Below are positions 23,041-33,013 of a stretch of 64,000 nt of DNA, piece after piece. This DNA comes from Nageia nagi. Taxonomy: Eukaryota > Pinophyta. The notes under the pieces are model-generated. The model was not told the DNA's origin and made no database searches. It saw only the letters and a program-made list of their open reading frames with translations. The stretch is taken from contig JBITNC010000002.1 in the NCBI GenBank assembly GCA_050084985.1, forward strand, positions 18,848,001 to 18,912,000, given 5' to 3'. A program made the position numbers and the translations under genes. How positions within the stretch are numbered: position 1 is the stretch's first letter; every line of letters starts with the position of its first letter.

Positions 23041-25847
23041 AACTGGAGACATTTTTAATTGTTGTTGAAGAGCACCTTTTACCGAAACTTTAGGTTGTTG
23101 AGGAGAAGGTATAGGTTGTATATTAATTAGGTTTGATATCGATTGATTTTTTCATGGATCATCCTATTTATTCTGATATTGTTGCACTCTTGTAGCTATA
23201 CCAATCATATGTATTGAATCATCTATAGTCCCTATAAATGGTGTATCCTTATTATTCCATGTATAGTTCATTTGGTTTGGGATAGTTGCTACATTATTAG
23301 CCTGATGTGAAGGTAAGGGGTTTTGATATATCCCTAAATTTTGATTCGAAGGCACAACAGGATTATCCACATCTATTTTCTGACTATCTATCAAGTCTTG
23401 AATTTTATGTTGTAAAGTTCGATATCTATTTGTATTATGTCCTTTTTGTCTATGATAAGCACAAAATTCATTTTCTTTATACCATTTGCTTCCCTTAGCA
23501 TTAGGATTTTTAAGTTTTATATCAGGTAATCTAATCATACCATTATCACATAATTTTTTAAGTATTTCAGCTAATGGTTCTGATAATGGGGTAAAATTTC
23601 TTTTAGGCTTAGGTTCAACATTTTCTTTGATTTTTGAAGCTTGACCAGAATCTTCTATCATAGCTATTTTATTGTTCTGTGGTTGCTTAGTACTATTTTC
23701 ATGTTGATTACCCTTTTTGTATTCCTTTTTCTTGAGCTTTAGTTCTCCATCTTGAATTTTAACTCTTTCTATAACTACTGCCTGAGCCATAGCTTCTTCA
23801 AAAGTTTTATGTTGTTGAATTTGGAGAACACTAGCTATCGATCTTAGACAACTTTGACTAAATAATTTAACCAATTCCTCTTGTGGTATTGTATAAGGCA
23901 TACTAGTAAGTATAGCCTACCATCTTGAGATGTAATCTTGTATAGTTTCATTAGGAAATTGTTGCAATCTTGTGAGATTAGTGATTGAAGATCTTTCTTT
24001 AATATTGATCCTAAAGTGTTCAAGAAATTGATTAGCTAATTGTTCAAACGTATATAAACTATGCATAGGTAAACTATTATACCAATCTAAAGCTTGGCTT
24101 GCGAGTGTCATAGGAAATATATGTAACATTAATGAGTCGTCATTGGCTATCTGATAACTAGAAAATGTAAACTTTCTCAAATGTTCTTTGGGGTCTTCTC
24201 TTCCTTTAAATGATTCTATCTTAGGGAATTCAAACCTATATGGTAGTTTCTTTTTAGGAACACTTGGATGAATAGGTTCATTGCAAATATTCTTGTAATT
24301 TAACTTTTGAAGTCCTTGAACATTCATTTCTTGATTTATAAAGTCCTTCATAAAGTCTTCTAATTCTTTATCAGTTCTATGACCTTGAGTGTGTCTATGA
24401 TGTCCTTGTGTATTCGGATACTTTTCAAAAATTGATCTTGAAGTGTAAGACTCCTGGTTAGAAGGAAACTCCGATGGTGGTGGAGGCAATATTTTAAGAG
24501 GTGAATGTCATCACATAATAGGGATCCTAAGAGGTCTTTGGGATATCCCTTTTCAATGTAGATCTTTTCCTTTGTAATCAGGTTGTCTTGTTTGATTCTG
24601 AGTTTGTTCCACCCAACTTCTAATAGAATCTTGTTTTTATTTATTATATAATTTTTGAAGCTCTAATTCCTTATCCATTTCCTTTTGTAGTAAAATGGTT
24701 GTCTCTCTATTCATCGCTTCTTGTTTGTCTAAGTAAGGATCTCGATATCTTTGTATTTGACTCCCTTCAGGAGTTTCCAATTTCAAATTCTTTATTTTTT
24801 GATACTCATCCCACTATTTTTTTTTTCTTTCTCCATACGTAAATATTGTTCCTTTTTTATTTTTTCATCCTCTAATTCTTTAAGTTGTAATTCTTGTAAG
24901 CGAAGTTGAATCTCATGCTCTTTATGAAGTCTTTTCTTTTCTTGTTCCAAGAATTCATTTCTTCCTTTGTTGGATTGTTCTTGTTCTATGAATTTCCTTT
25001 TATCCCTAAGAAGTTTATCTTCCATTTCTTTTAATCTATCTTCTTATTCTTGAATTTTAATGAATTCGTCAACCTCCATTAAAAGAGATTGCATCTCTGT
25101 GGCCTTTTTAATATCACTAGCATGTGTTTCTATGAACTTTTGACCGACTTTTGTTTTGCGTAATCATCGTTCTTCTAGTTCTTCATAAGAAGGTATCTCT
25201 TCTATTTTGTACTTAGATGCCCTTCTATGTAATCCTCCCTTTGAAGAGTAAGATTTTTCCATTTGCTTTATTGAAGGAGCTCTTTGGGATAAATTACTCA
25301 TAGGTATTGATATTTCATTTTTTCCTAATTCAAGAGATTTATGAGAAAAAGCAGTTCCCTCTTTTTGGATTAAAGAACTAACTTTTTGACCGTCTGATAA
25401 TAGACAAATGAATCTATCATATTTAACTTTATAAGGCTCAGTCTTTGGTACCGCTATGGTTTCAACCTAAGATTTATCCTCGTCTATTTCTAAGTTATCA
25501 CGTCTATGATTTCATTTTTCAACATCTCCCGGTAAACTAGAGGATGTCTTAGAAATAGCCCTATGACTAGCTAGGAAATGATGAATTTCAATTAACTCTT
25601 CATCTAACACCTACATTCTAGTCTTAGTAGCAAGATCTTCTATACTTTGTCTTTGCAATCTAGATTGATCATAACCCCAATCCAAATCTTTACTTTCATA
25701 ATGAACTACCCATGAATCTGATTCATCTAAAGGAGGTGGCCTCCTAACCGAATACGCTATCAAATCCATATTATCTGAATCTATTTCTTGTATTTCAAAT
25801 GGATGTTCTCACATTTTCTTAGCGATCATACTTCTAGTTTGAACCAT
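23041..25847 (-). pseudogene. Element 2 Gag with long N-terminal extension
   Basis: ATG at 25,847 begins MVQTRSMIAKK, a start typical of plant gypsy Gag. The first 340 or so codons are an extension rich in charged residues. At 25,060-24,790 it becomes a strong coiled coil of Glu/Lys/Gln heptads (EQEKKRLHKEHEIQLRLQEL), which may drive assembly. A slip in a run of ten A near 24,820-24,830 changes the frame. The Gag core then follows: PYRFEFPKIESFKGREDPKE (about 24,245-24,185), ALDWYNSLPMHSLYTFEQLA, IQDYISRW, EELVKLFSQSCLRSIAS, and a partly lost zinc knuckle FCAYHRQKGHNTNRYRTL (about 23,470-23,415) in which the last Cys is Tyr. About ten in-frame stops occur. Confidence 0.85.
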
Positions 25848-26579
25848 TTTTAGATATCATAAACAAGCATCATCAAAAAGAAACTTTATTTTTATCTTTT
25901 AGATTATATTTTTGAGAAAATAATTTAATGCACAAATAGCCTATATGCAAAACCTACTTTTAACGATGTGATTATCTTCTTTAACTTTTCACATATTTTT
26001 AATGTCTGAATTAAATGAATGATATGGGTTGTTTATTTTTAATTTTTTAATTTTTCTAATTTGTTTTGACTAGTCAAGTGTTAAGCAAGGTAGGTTGAGT
26101 AATTATAATGTAATGTTTGCAAGTTTCTATGGCTTTTGGCTTGGTTCTAGATGAGTCTCCTTTTTTGACTCCTACCTAAAGGAAAGTTACTTTGGTCATC
26201 ACCTCCAAGTGTAACTGGCTCTATGGCTTCAAGTGTGTTATATTGTGGTTACAAATTAGTAAGAATTAACGGTTGGTAGTGACATCCAACTCGTTAATGT
26301 TTAATTATTCCTTTAAGGCCTTATGAAATGCATTTAAACAAGTAAAGTACATTTATGCATACTACCCTCCCAAACATTCACATCCATTTATTTATCGTAT
26401 CTTAATGTGATGCAATCAAAGTTTATTTTAAGTGAATCTTGACCTTAATAGACCCTATTGTTCTTTTTAATTATAATGCAATTCATTATCCAACCTCTTA
26501 ATGATGTTCATTAACTCCTTCCAGCTATGGAAGTCTTATATGTGATAAATTCCCTCTTTTTACTAGTCACATATCTCTT

Positions 26580-27150
26580 CGACCTCCAATGGAGTGGTAA
26601 GAGCAGACTTAGTAAAAAGCCATTAAGTGTGGATAAATTAATTAAGTTAGGTTCAATTACTCCTCCAAGGGTCACCTCCCTTTGACCTCCAATGGAGTGG
26701 TAAGGGTAGACCTCTTTAAGAGTGTTAATGTGAAGTATGTTTCCAAATAAAATGTGAATAAATTTTACCTCTTTCACTTAACTTATTTCTGATCACTTAG
26801 GATCGCTTGAAGTGCAAAAGTGAGAGAATACTTTGTTAAGTCAAAGTACTTAGTGTATTTGAATCCCTCCAATTCATTAACCTTTTAATATGATTTATGC
26901 TACCAAAAACCCAATTTATTTCCTTTAAGTTAATTCCAAATTAAGTGTGATTCATTTACCCCTTCCAATTGTGGAAGTATTATGTATAGTAAATTAACTC
27001 CTCTTACTAGTAAGAGGTCATTATGTGTGGGTAAATTAGCCAAATTAATGATAATGTGAATGTGAAAGAAAAGAGAAATTAATTACTCCTTCTTATTTGG
27101 TCTATTCTGGTCACCTTAGATCGCACAAAGCGCAAAGGGAGAGCATAAGT
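26580..27150. repeat. Degenerate repeats in the element 2 leader
   Basis: Two nearly identical copies of CTCCAATGGAGTGGTAAG lie about 108 bp apart. Two copies of a GATCACTTAGGATCGC / GGTCACCTTAGATCGC phrase lie about 318 bp apart and are both followed by AAGYGCAAA. The phrases alternate with TATGTGTG..TAAATTA pieces, suggesting an old tandem array of longer units. Confidence 0.6.
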
Positions 27151-27393
27151 AGACAAGATAAAAAGTATTAATGTGTACGTACCCTTCACCCAAACATGAA
27201 AGTAAACACATAACATTTTACATAACATAAAATAAATTAATAAACAATGCATTTAATCTTTTCTACCCATTCTTATATGCATTCTAGGCAAAGGGATCAC
27301 ATTAAAAAATATCCTTCCATTTTAACAATACATTATGTATTTTATTTTAATTTTTCTGAAATAACAAAAGAGGAAAAAATGACTTGGATGTGA

Positions 27394-27528
27394 GTCATCG
27401 GTGTTTAGACAGAGGTTACTGGCATTTGTACTGAGTCATCGATGTTCGATCCCAATCGTTGGTGTTTTGTCTGTGAAACGCTGGCGTTCCTTCTGAGTCA
27501 CCGATGTCTGATACCAATCGCTGGCGTT
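27394..27528. promoter_or_regulatory. Seven-unit 20-bp-periodic motif array in the element 2 leader
   Basis: Units start at 27,394 (GTCATCGGTGTT), 27,415 (GTTACTGGCATT), 27,435 (GTCATCGATGTT), 27,455 (ATCGTTGGTGTT), 27,477 (AACGCTGGCGTT), 27,497 (GTCACCGATGTC) and 27,517 (ATCGCTGGCGTT). The steps are 21, 20, 20, 22, 20 and 20 bp. The 8-bp spacers do not match each other. This is the largest and most regular array in the window, about 130 bp from the primer site. Confidence 0.9.
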
Positions 27529-27659
27529 TCTACAACAGATTTCCTAAAATGCATAGAATGCAAAATTTGAAGTTAGTTCATGGAGAAATTCAAATAACCA
27601 GAAAATAGAAAGGTAAAATCATTTTAAAACAAAAAACCTCCCTATCAATAACAAAAGGG

Positions 27660-27676
27660 CCCTCCTTCTAGCGCTA
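27660..27676 (-). promoter_or_regulatory. Primer binding site candidate of element 2
   Basis: Three bases inside the 5' LTR the - strand reads TAGCGCTAGAAGGAGGG. A normal primer site begins TGG, so the TAG would be a G-to-A change from TGGCGCTAGAAGGAGGG. The position fits a tRNA primer site. I do not assign the tRNA. Confidence 0.6.
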
Positions 27677-27679
27677 GAA

Positions 27680-28525
27680 TGTTGCAATGAAAATAAAGTT
27701 GGAATGTAGAATAACACAAAATATGAATTATTCCTAAATCTTCACTAAACCTCAAATAACATAAAATAGATAAACATGTTGTAATTGCAAAATGATATTG
27801 ATTTTCAGTTAAGACTACAATTGGCCCTTGGAAGGGACTTTTACAAATGCCATATGCCAAAATAAGAGTACAAGATCTCCATTGTTTTGATTTACTTGCT
27901 TCTCTCCTTGATATGAACCTATAAATCCTACACACATGCAAAAGACAATACCATCAAAGCATCTATGTATAACATGAATTGAATTGAAACTAGCATAAAA
28001 TAATAAAATGTATGAGCTTACAAGATTTTGGCAACATTACCCTACTTTAAAAATGGGTCAAGATTCTCTCTCATTTTCTTTGTATTAACTTGTATTTATA
28101 GATTTTGGATGGGATATTCAAGAGGATGGTAAGAGGAAGTGAATAGCCACTGTAGGTCGTAGCTGACCCCCTCTATCCACATCATCTTGGAAAGATGAAT
28201 TGTTTTGACTTTCCCTTGCCATTTTGGTTTCTTGTTCGGCTATTACAGAGTCACCAGTGTTTACCATACGAACGTCGGTGACTGGCTCAAAATGCCGACG
28301 ACTATCTTGGGTCATTGGTGACTAGGTTTTTAACTTTGTGACAATATTAACTGACCACCTAATAGCCAATTTTACCTAAAAAGAGTCATGTGACCACCCA
28401 TTTCGCATGTACTCATGGGGGCTATCCAATAATAGGGTTTTTTAGACCTATTTTATATTATTGCGAAGAGTTATGATTATTTTAATGTTTACTAGTTAAG
28501 AAGGGGACATTTTTAGGTGTCTACA
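27680..28525 (-). repeat. 5' LTR of element 2 (846 bp)
   Basis: It is the full-length partner of 10,878-11,724. In element direction it starts TGTAGACACC and ends GCAACA. A TATA box (CTATAAATACAAG on the - strand) lies at about 28,088-28,102, roughly 425 bp into the LTR. A four-unit array of the repeated motif occurs upstream of it at 28,250-28,322. It would drive the sense transcript. Confidence 0.95.
28250..28322. promoter_or_regulatory. 20-bp-periodic motif array in the 5' LTR (4 units)
   Basis: Units start at 28,250 (GTCACCAGTGTT), 28,271 (AACGTCGGTGAC), 28,291 (AATGCCGACGAC) and 28,311 (GTCATTGGTGAC). The spacing is the same as in the other LTR, but nearly every unit has changed by transitions at CpG-like positions. 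Confidence 0.8.
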
Positions 28526-28530
28526 CATAT
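28526..28530. repeat. Target site duplication of element 2, right copy (CATAT)
   Basis: It is identical to 10,873-10,877 and directly abuts the 5' LTR end. Removing element 2 and one copy rejoins the reading direction of the element 1 PMD gene. Confidence 0.95.
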
Positions 28531-29573
28531 GACATATATGCTAATCACATCCTCATCAAGCCCTCCCTATTCACTCTACCATAGAGTGTTAGATCTAGCG
28601 ACACATCTTGTACCAATCAATGCTAGAATTGGACCCTCTCACATCAAAATATCTCTACATCTCTCACATATCAACCCCAAATGTGCCTGGTCCTAAAGGC
28701 ATGGGCCAATTGCACTGCATCCTTCACCCATGCAATCCCTCCTAGTATGGTTGATAGATCACATCTTGGGGCTATAACCCTACTAGCATAACATGGTACC
28801 AATTTGTATTACCCTCATGCAAGCATATATATGGTCTCTCCTGCTCATGCTCCTAGTGCTAAGCATATGGTAACTCTCTTCCTACCACTAGGGAATGTCC
28901 CTTATCATCTCTAGCCTATTTACATACATAGGTAGTCTATTCGGTCTCCCTAGTAGAATATGCTCCCATGCCCATATCTAGAGAAGGAGTGAGGTGCTCA
29001 CATCTCATCATCCTTGAGTTGCTACCATTAGCTCTTTGTAGGTTTATGCTAGTAATGTTGGCCCTTAAGTGAATACTATGCTTTCTAGAACCATCCTTCT
29101 CACCACCCTAATCATGTTCCAAGGGAGCTTGGGTCTTGAAGAATCTAGTAAGAAAAAATAAAAAAATGAGTATCATAGCCATCACCTTGCTCCATATAAG
29201 GTAACCCTAATGATAAAGCAAATCAATGATCATCCCTCCATTGGAGAAGTTCCATGTCTAATATCCATCATGAATGTATGATTTGATTAGCACCCTATTC
29301 ATCATGACTATCATCTACTTTCCCTTTAGTGACACTTTGAGTATATGATATATCGTCTAACATCACAATCATCTCTCCCATTGGGAGAAAGAATATGCAA
29401 CAATCTAGGTCAAATGATTCCTAGAGCATGATCATATACAAAGTATTTCCCTTGATAGGGAGAATGTGGGCTACTCCTACTAGTTTTACCACCTCAAGCT
29501 AATCCCAGTGTATCTGGGTCAACATAACTCTCACCTTTATCTATAGGGGGTGAACCCTATGCCTAAGCTTCAT
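28531..29573 (-). pseudogene. Element 1 antisense PMD gene, N-terminal part (split by element 2)
   Basis: On the - strand the frame opens near 29,573, just after a CCAG that could be a splice acceptor. It reads MKLRHRVHPL and VMLTQIHWD, and then the PMD signature FFLPMGEMIVMLDDISY at about 29,400-29,350, equivalent to FHLSIGEMTVTVEDIH in element 2. Further blocks run to the insertion point at 28,530, where element 2 splits it from its C-terminal part at 10,877-9,600. Exon 1 is not identified. Many stops and shifts are present. The orientation is opposite to element 1 pol, the same layout as in element 2. Confidence 0.7.
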
Positions 29574-29779
29574 CTGGTACAAATTTTGTATTTTGGTTAG
29601 TATTTTATTAGTCAGTTTGTATTGTCTATTACTAAGTCAATGGTCTTTATATCTATGTTAGTCCTACATGTCACCTAGGATGTCCATTTGCATTTTCATC
29701 TAAGTTGCATTTCTTATTTTTTGTCTGTTTCACATAGGTAAAATCATCCTCCTTACTAGAGATTAGTTTAATCTTATTG

Positions 29780-29885
29780 TCCAAGTATTAGATGAATTTT
29801 CAAGTCATCCAGATGATTTCTATAACCATCCTTCAACCAAATGACCCCTAAATCAATTTGTCCTAGATCTAGATGATTTGTAGAT
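29780..29885. promoter_or_regulatory. Element 1 motif array, presumed PMD intron
   Basis: GTCATCCAGATGATTT starts at 29,804, a weaker copy (CCATCCTTCAACC) at about 29,825, another (GACCCCTAAATCA) near 29,843, and ATCTAGATGATTT at 29,867. The first and last differ by 60 bp, three steps of 20. A related AGTATTAGATGAATTTT precedes at about 29,785. It lies 200-300 bp upstream of PMD exon 2, as in element 2. Confidence 0.6.
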
Positions 29886-30875
29886 GCTAAATTTTGAAAA
29901 ACATAACTACTATAGGCATAAAAATTAAATTTTAAATCATTAATTTACTATCTACTCTAATTGCAGAATAAGAAAAATCAATTTAAGGCTTTATTCTTGT
30001 GTAATGAGAATCAATTTATCCTAATTCCATACATCAAAGCATTCATAGGCTACAATTTAAGTCAAGATTTTGACATTACATTTTATAGATTTGGGCCCTT
30101 TATAGATAGTTGGAGTGGATGTTGAGCAACATAAACTTTAGTCACTTTGTTTGCATCCTATGTATAACAATCATTATTTTTGAATACCCCATTTCAACCA
30201 TACAATATGTAGCTTAGAAAAAACCATATAAGATATTTTTATATAGATCACATCTTTAATTTTACACCAATAATAATAAAATATTTCAACCATGTTCATC
30301 TTTCATCTAGGGTTTCACTGGTGCTAGTTTGGCCTCAATTAACATAGTTCTTGGCCTTACTTATTAAATCGAGTGGTTGAATCATAAATAAGAGACATGG
30401 ATTTCAATGTATGATTCCTTATCATTTAAACCAATCAACTATAGAAAAAGTAAAGTAAAACTATTTTTTAATCCCTATCCTAATAGTCCAACATCTCAAC
30501 CAATAGCCAAAATAAATCAAAATAGCTAATAAAGTAGATGAATAAACCAAAAGTGATGATTTAGGTATCAACCTCATTGGGTAGAGGTTCCTCCCTACTG
30601 AGTGGCCCTCATCCTTGTCTAAAAGCTACCAAGTGGATGGCTTGGTCTTTTTGGTTGTTCTTTCTATCATTTCTCTTTCCATTAATCTCTCAGTAAATGC
30701 TAAACATCATCATAAATAGTAAACAAACCCTCTTACCTCAACATAGTAACCAATAATAAATAATGAATATTAAATGGTAAAACCCTAAATGGTGAGAACC
30801 AAATGCATAGTAACTCAATAAAAATGATAGTCAAAATCTATTTTTGCTTTTTATTTTTCCTTTTTTCCCTAATCA

Positions 30876-30955
30876 AATTATCCTAACAATCCTTAATCAC
30901 CTAGATGATTTGATAAACCCTAATCGATTGGATGTTAGTCATATAGATAATTTGC
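30876..30955. promoter_or_regulatory. Element 1 motif array, presumed PMD upstream region
   Basis: AATCACCTAGATGATTTG (30,895), a weaker ATCGATTGGATGTTAG (30,923) and GTCATATAGATAATTTG (30,938) follow each other. The outer two are 42 bp apart, close to two 20-bp steps. The consensus is nearly palindromic around CTAG. Confidence 0.55.
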
Positions 30956-31990
30956 TCCATCATTATCACACTTTATAAACCTTCAATTATTATCATCATT
31001 TATTATTTTTTTCAATCAAATGGTTAGGTATCTTATCCTATCATCCATCACACCTTTGCTTTTGAGGGGGAGAGCTTCACACATGAATTTAATATTGATC
31101 AATTATTTTGTAAATTTAAGTAGGTACATCATCAAATTTGTCAGGGGAATCTTTTTTAAATGGAAAACCTTTCTTACATCATGAATATTCACCTAAAAAT
31201 TATCAATTCACCATGTTGGAATAGAAATAAACATATTTTGATATCATAATTCCTAATATGGTAACTTTAAGTCAACATGATGGATTAGTAATCATCATAT
31301 TCTGACATCATCATGTTTTATATTATCATTGCAACTCATCATGGTGGATTGGCAATAAACACATTCTAATATCACCATCTTCAATATTATCAGTTTAACA
31401 TGACATTATTGATTTGATCAACATACTCATATGTCATCATGTTTGGCTTAGTCATTCTTTTACAAGCATTATATGCTTGCATGCTAGGGTACCATGCTTG
31501 GTAGGTCTATGTGCCTACAATCACTCCATTCAAATGGTAGGGCAAACCAGAGTCAGATACCTTTTAGCTATTGGGGTAAAGTGAGATCATTCCCTTTGAC
31601 TACTAGGGTAAAATAGAGATTATTTCCCTTTTTGCACTTAGATTAGATTAGATTAGACTTTTGCTTTAATTTTCTAATGGCTATTTGATCTACTTCTTAG
31701 AGTTTTTTCAACAAGTCATTAAGCATGAGATTCAATTCTATCTTATACAACCTATCATGTACCAAAATCAAAATTTATTAGATTATAATGGTTCTCAATT
31801 CCATATTATATGACCTATCATGTATTGAAAACAAACTAGGATCAAGTGATTAGGATGATATTATATAGCTTTTCATGTACCAAAACCATCTCTCATCTTG
31901 ATTATCTTATTATTATAGATCATTTATCATTATCAACTATCATCTTATTATCATTTTGAAGTAAGCTTCTCATAGGTTCGAAGCTTGGCA

Positions 31991-32004
31991 CAAAAAGGGA
32001 TAAT
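31991..32004 (+). promoter_or_regulatory. Probable polypurine tract of element 1
   Basis: CAAAAAGGGATAAT directly precedes TATAAACACCCTAAAAATG. Element 2 has AAAAAGGGGCAAAA directly before TGTAGACACCTAAAAATG. The match covers both tract and LTR start. Confidence 0.65.
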
Positions 32005-33013
32005 TATAAACACCCTAAAAATGCATTCTACTTCATTGATAGGGTTACTTAGGCATTTTGATATTTATCATGTATTATACTATCATGTTGGAGTAATGTA
32101 TGTTTTGCAAGTCCTTCAATCAGATTGATTGACTCATTTTTGGGCTTTAAGTTGTTGTAACACTTTTATTCCTAATCACCTAGATAATTATGTAGGCATC
32201 ATAATCACTTGGATGATCCTAACTAAATATTATAAAAGCTAATGGGATCATATTTTAAGATTCTTCTTTTACATTTTGACATACTCTTGTATATACTCTA
32301 TGACCTCTGCACTTTTCAATGCTTGTACCAAGTTTTTGTGACATCATTGCAAAGGCTACATCATATCTTATGCTCTCCTCTTCACACCTTGGGCACACTT
32401 CTCCATGCTTTATGGATTGAGATACATTTTAGTAATTTTATATTTTCTTATGTTATTAATGGTTTATTTCATGGTTAATTGCATATATGAAGCTCAAGAT
32501 ATTGTTAATTAAAGGCTTATATCCTCCATTTAACTATAAATTTGCATATGTGTTTTTCATATAGGTATTATTTAGGCTAATTCATATTAGCATTTTAGGC
32601 TAGGGTTTGAAATTTAAGGTCCAAACTATAATACTTGAAGGTTGTTTATTGTTTCTTTTGCATCTTAGACAATAGATCTATTATTCGTCGCTTTAAATCC
32701 ATAGTCATCGTTATCATACTTTATCATTTAGATAGATATTTGAGCATACATTATCTTTGTAAAATCATTATTATAGCTTTGTACATGATGTTTTTCATTT
32801 ATCATTTTCTAAGCATTTTTTCGTAGTCTTTATGAGTATAAATCATTATTGCACTTTAGGCATTATGATATTTTCTAACATCCATTTGATTATGGATTAG
32901 GGACCTACAACCTCTTGGAGTTGGGTTTTCACCTTAATTGGATAATTACAAGGTCCAAAGGACTTGTGATTTGAGGTTTACACTAATATTTATTATTTTC
33001 CTTTTATATCTGA
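32005..33013 (+). repeat. Probable 3' LTR of element 1 (right end uncertain)
   Basis: It starts TATAAACACCCTAAAAATGC, which matches the LTR start of element 2 (TGTAGACACCTAAAAATG) with G-to-A changes at two sites. A TATA-like TATTATAAAAGC lies near 32,228. Copies of the AATCACCTAGAT motif occur at 32,175 and AATCACTTGGATGAT at 32,204. With no second copy in the window, the end (here placed at AACAACA near 33,013) is not proven. Confidence 0.5.
32119..32222. promoter_or_regulatory. Element 1 motif copies in the probable LTR
   Basis: ATCAGATTGATTGA (32,119), ATCACCTAGATAATT (32,175) and ATCACTTGGATGATC (32,204) resemble the motif seen in the PMD upstream region of the same element. The spacing is less regular than in element 2. 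They sit just upstream of the TATA-like sequence. Confidence 0.45.

Larger units (their letters stand above)
25848..27659 (-). other. Long 5' leader of element 2
   Basis: There are 1.8 kb between primer site and Gag start with no supportable gene. It contains internal repeats. GACCTCCAATGGAGTGGTAA occurs at about 26,580 and 26,687. A GATCRC...AAAGYGCAAAGGGAGAG-like phrase occurs near 26,790 and 27,110. TTACTAGTAAGAGG-like phrases also recur. Next to the primer site lies the seven-unit motif array (27,394-27,528). Very long leaders are common in Ogre/Tat elements. Confidence 0.6.
10878..28525 (-). mobile_element. Element 2: full-length Tat/Ogre-type Ty3/gypsy retrotransposon, 17.65 kb
   Basis: Both LTRs, a perfect 5-bp target duplication, a primer-site candidate and a polypurine tract define it completely. 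In its own direction (- strand) the order is 5' LTR, long leader, Gag with N-terminal extension, protease, RT, RNase H, second RNase H, integrase, a two-repeat ORF of unknown function, and an oppositely oriented spliced PMD gene. A short AT-rich tract, polypurine tract and 3' LTR close it. All coding parts carry in-frame stops and some frameshifts, so the copy is dead. The hand-aligned LTRs differ at about 43 of 846 positions, mostly transitions, so it is not very recent. It interrupts the PMD gene of element 1. Confidence 0.95.
29574..31990. other. Element 1 region between PMD exon 2 and the 3' LTR
   Basis: No protein-coding frame is supported in 2.4 kb. By comparison with element 2 it should hold the PMD intron, first exon and promoter, read on the - strand. 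It contains arrays of an AATCACCTAGATGATT-like motif (29,780-29,885 and 30,876-30,955) in matching positions. Confidence 0.5.
1..33013 (+). mobile_element. Element 1: degenerate Tat/Ogre-type Ty3/gypsy retrotransposon, 5'-truncated by the window edge
   Basis: Gag, protease, RT, RNase H, second RNase H and integrase follow in order on the + strand from about 200 to 6,873. An antisense PMD gene follows, and a polypurine-like tract and probable 3' LTR start lie near 32,005. Every domain can be matched by eye to element 2 (10,878-28,525), which is inserted in its PMD gene, so the two belong to one lineage, with element 1 far more decayed. Without the nested copy about 15.4 kb of element 1 is visible. 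The right boundary near 33,013 is a guess, and the 5' LTR and primer site are outside the window. Confidence 0.85.

Noticed and set aside
27394-27528. CRISPR-like array (regular repeats and unique spacers)
   Set aside because: Repeat of 12 bp and spacers of 8 bp are far too short, the context is a plant retrotransposon and no cas gene is present.
10878-28525. Direct repeat of 850 bp considered as a segmental duplication
   Set aside because: TG...CA ends, polypurine tract, primer-site candidate and CATAT duplication show the copies are LTRs of one element.
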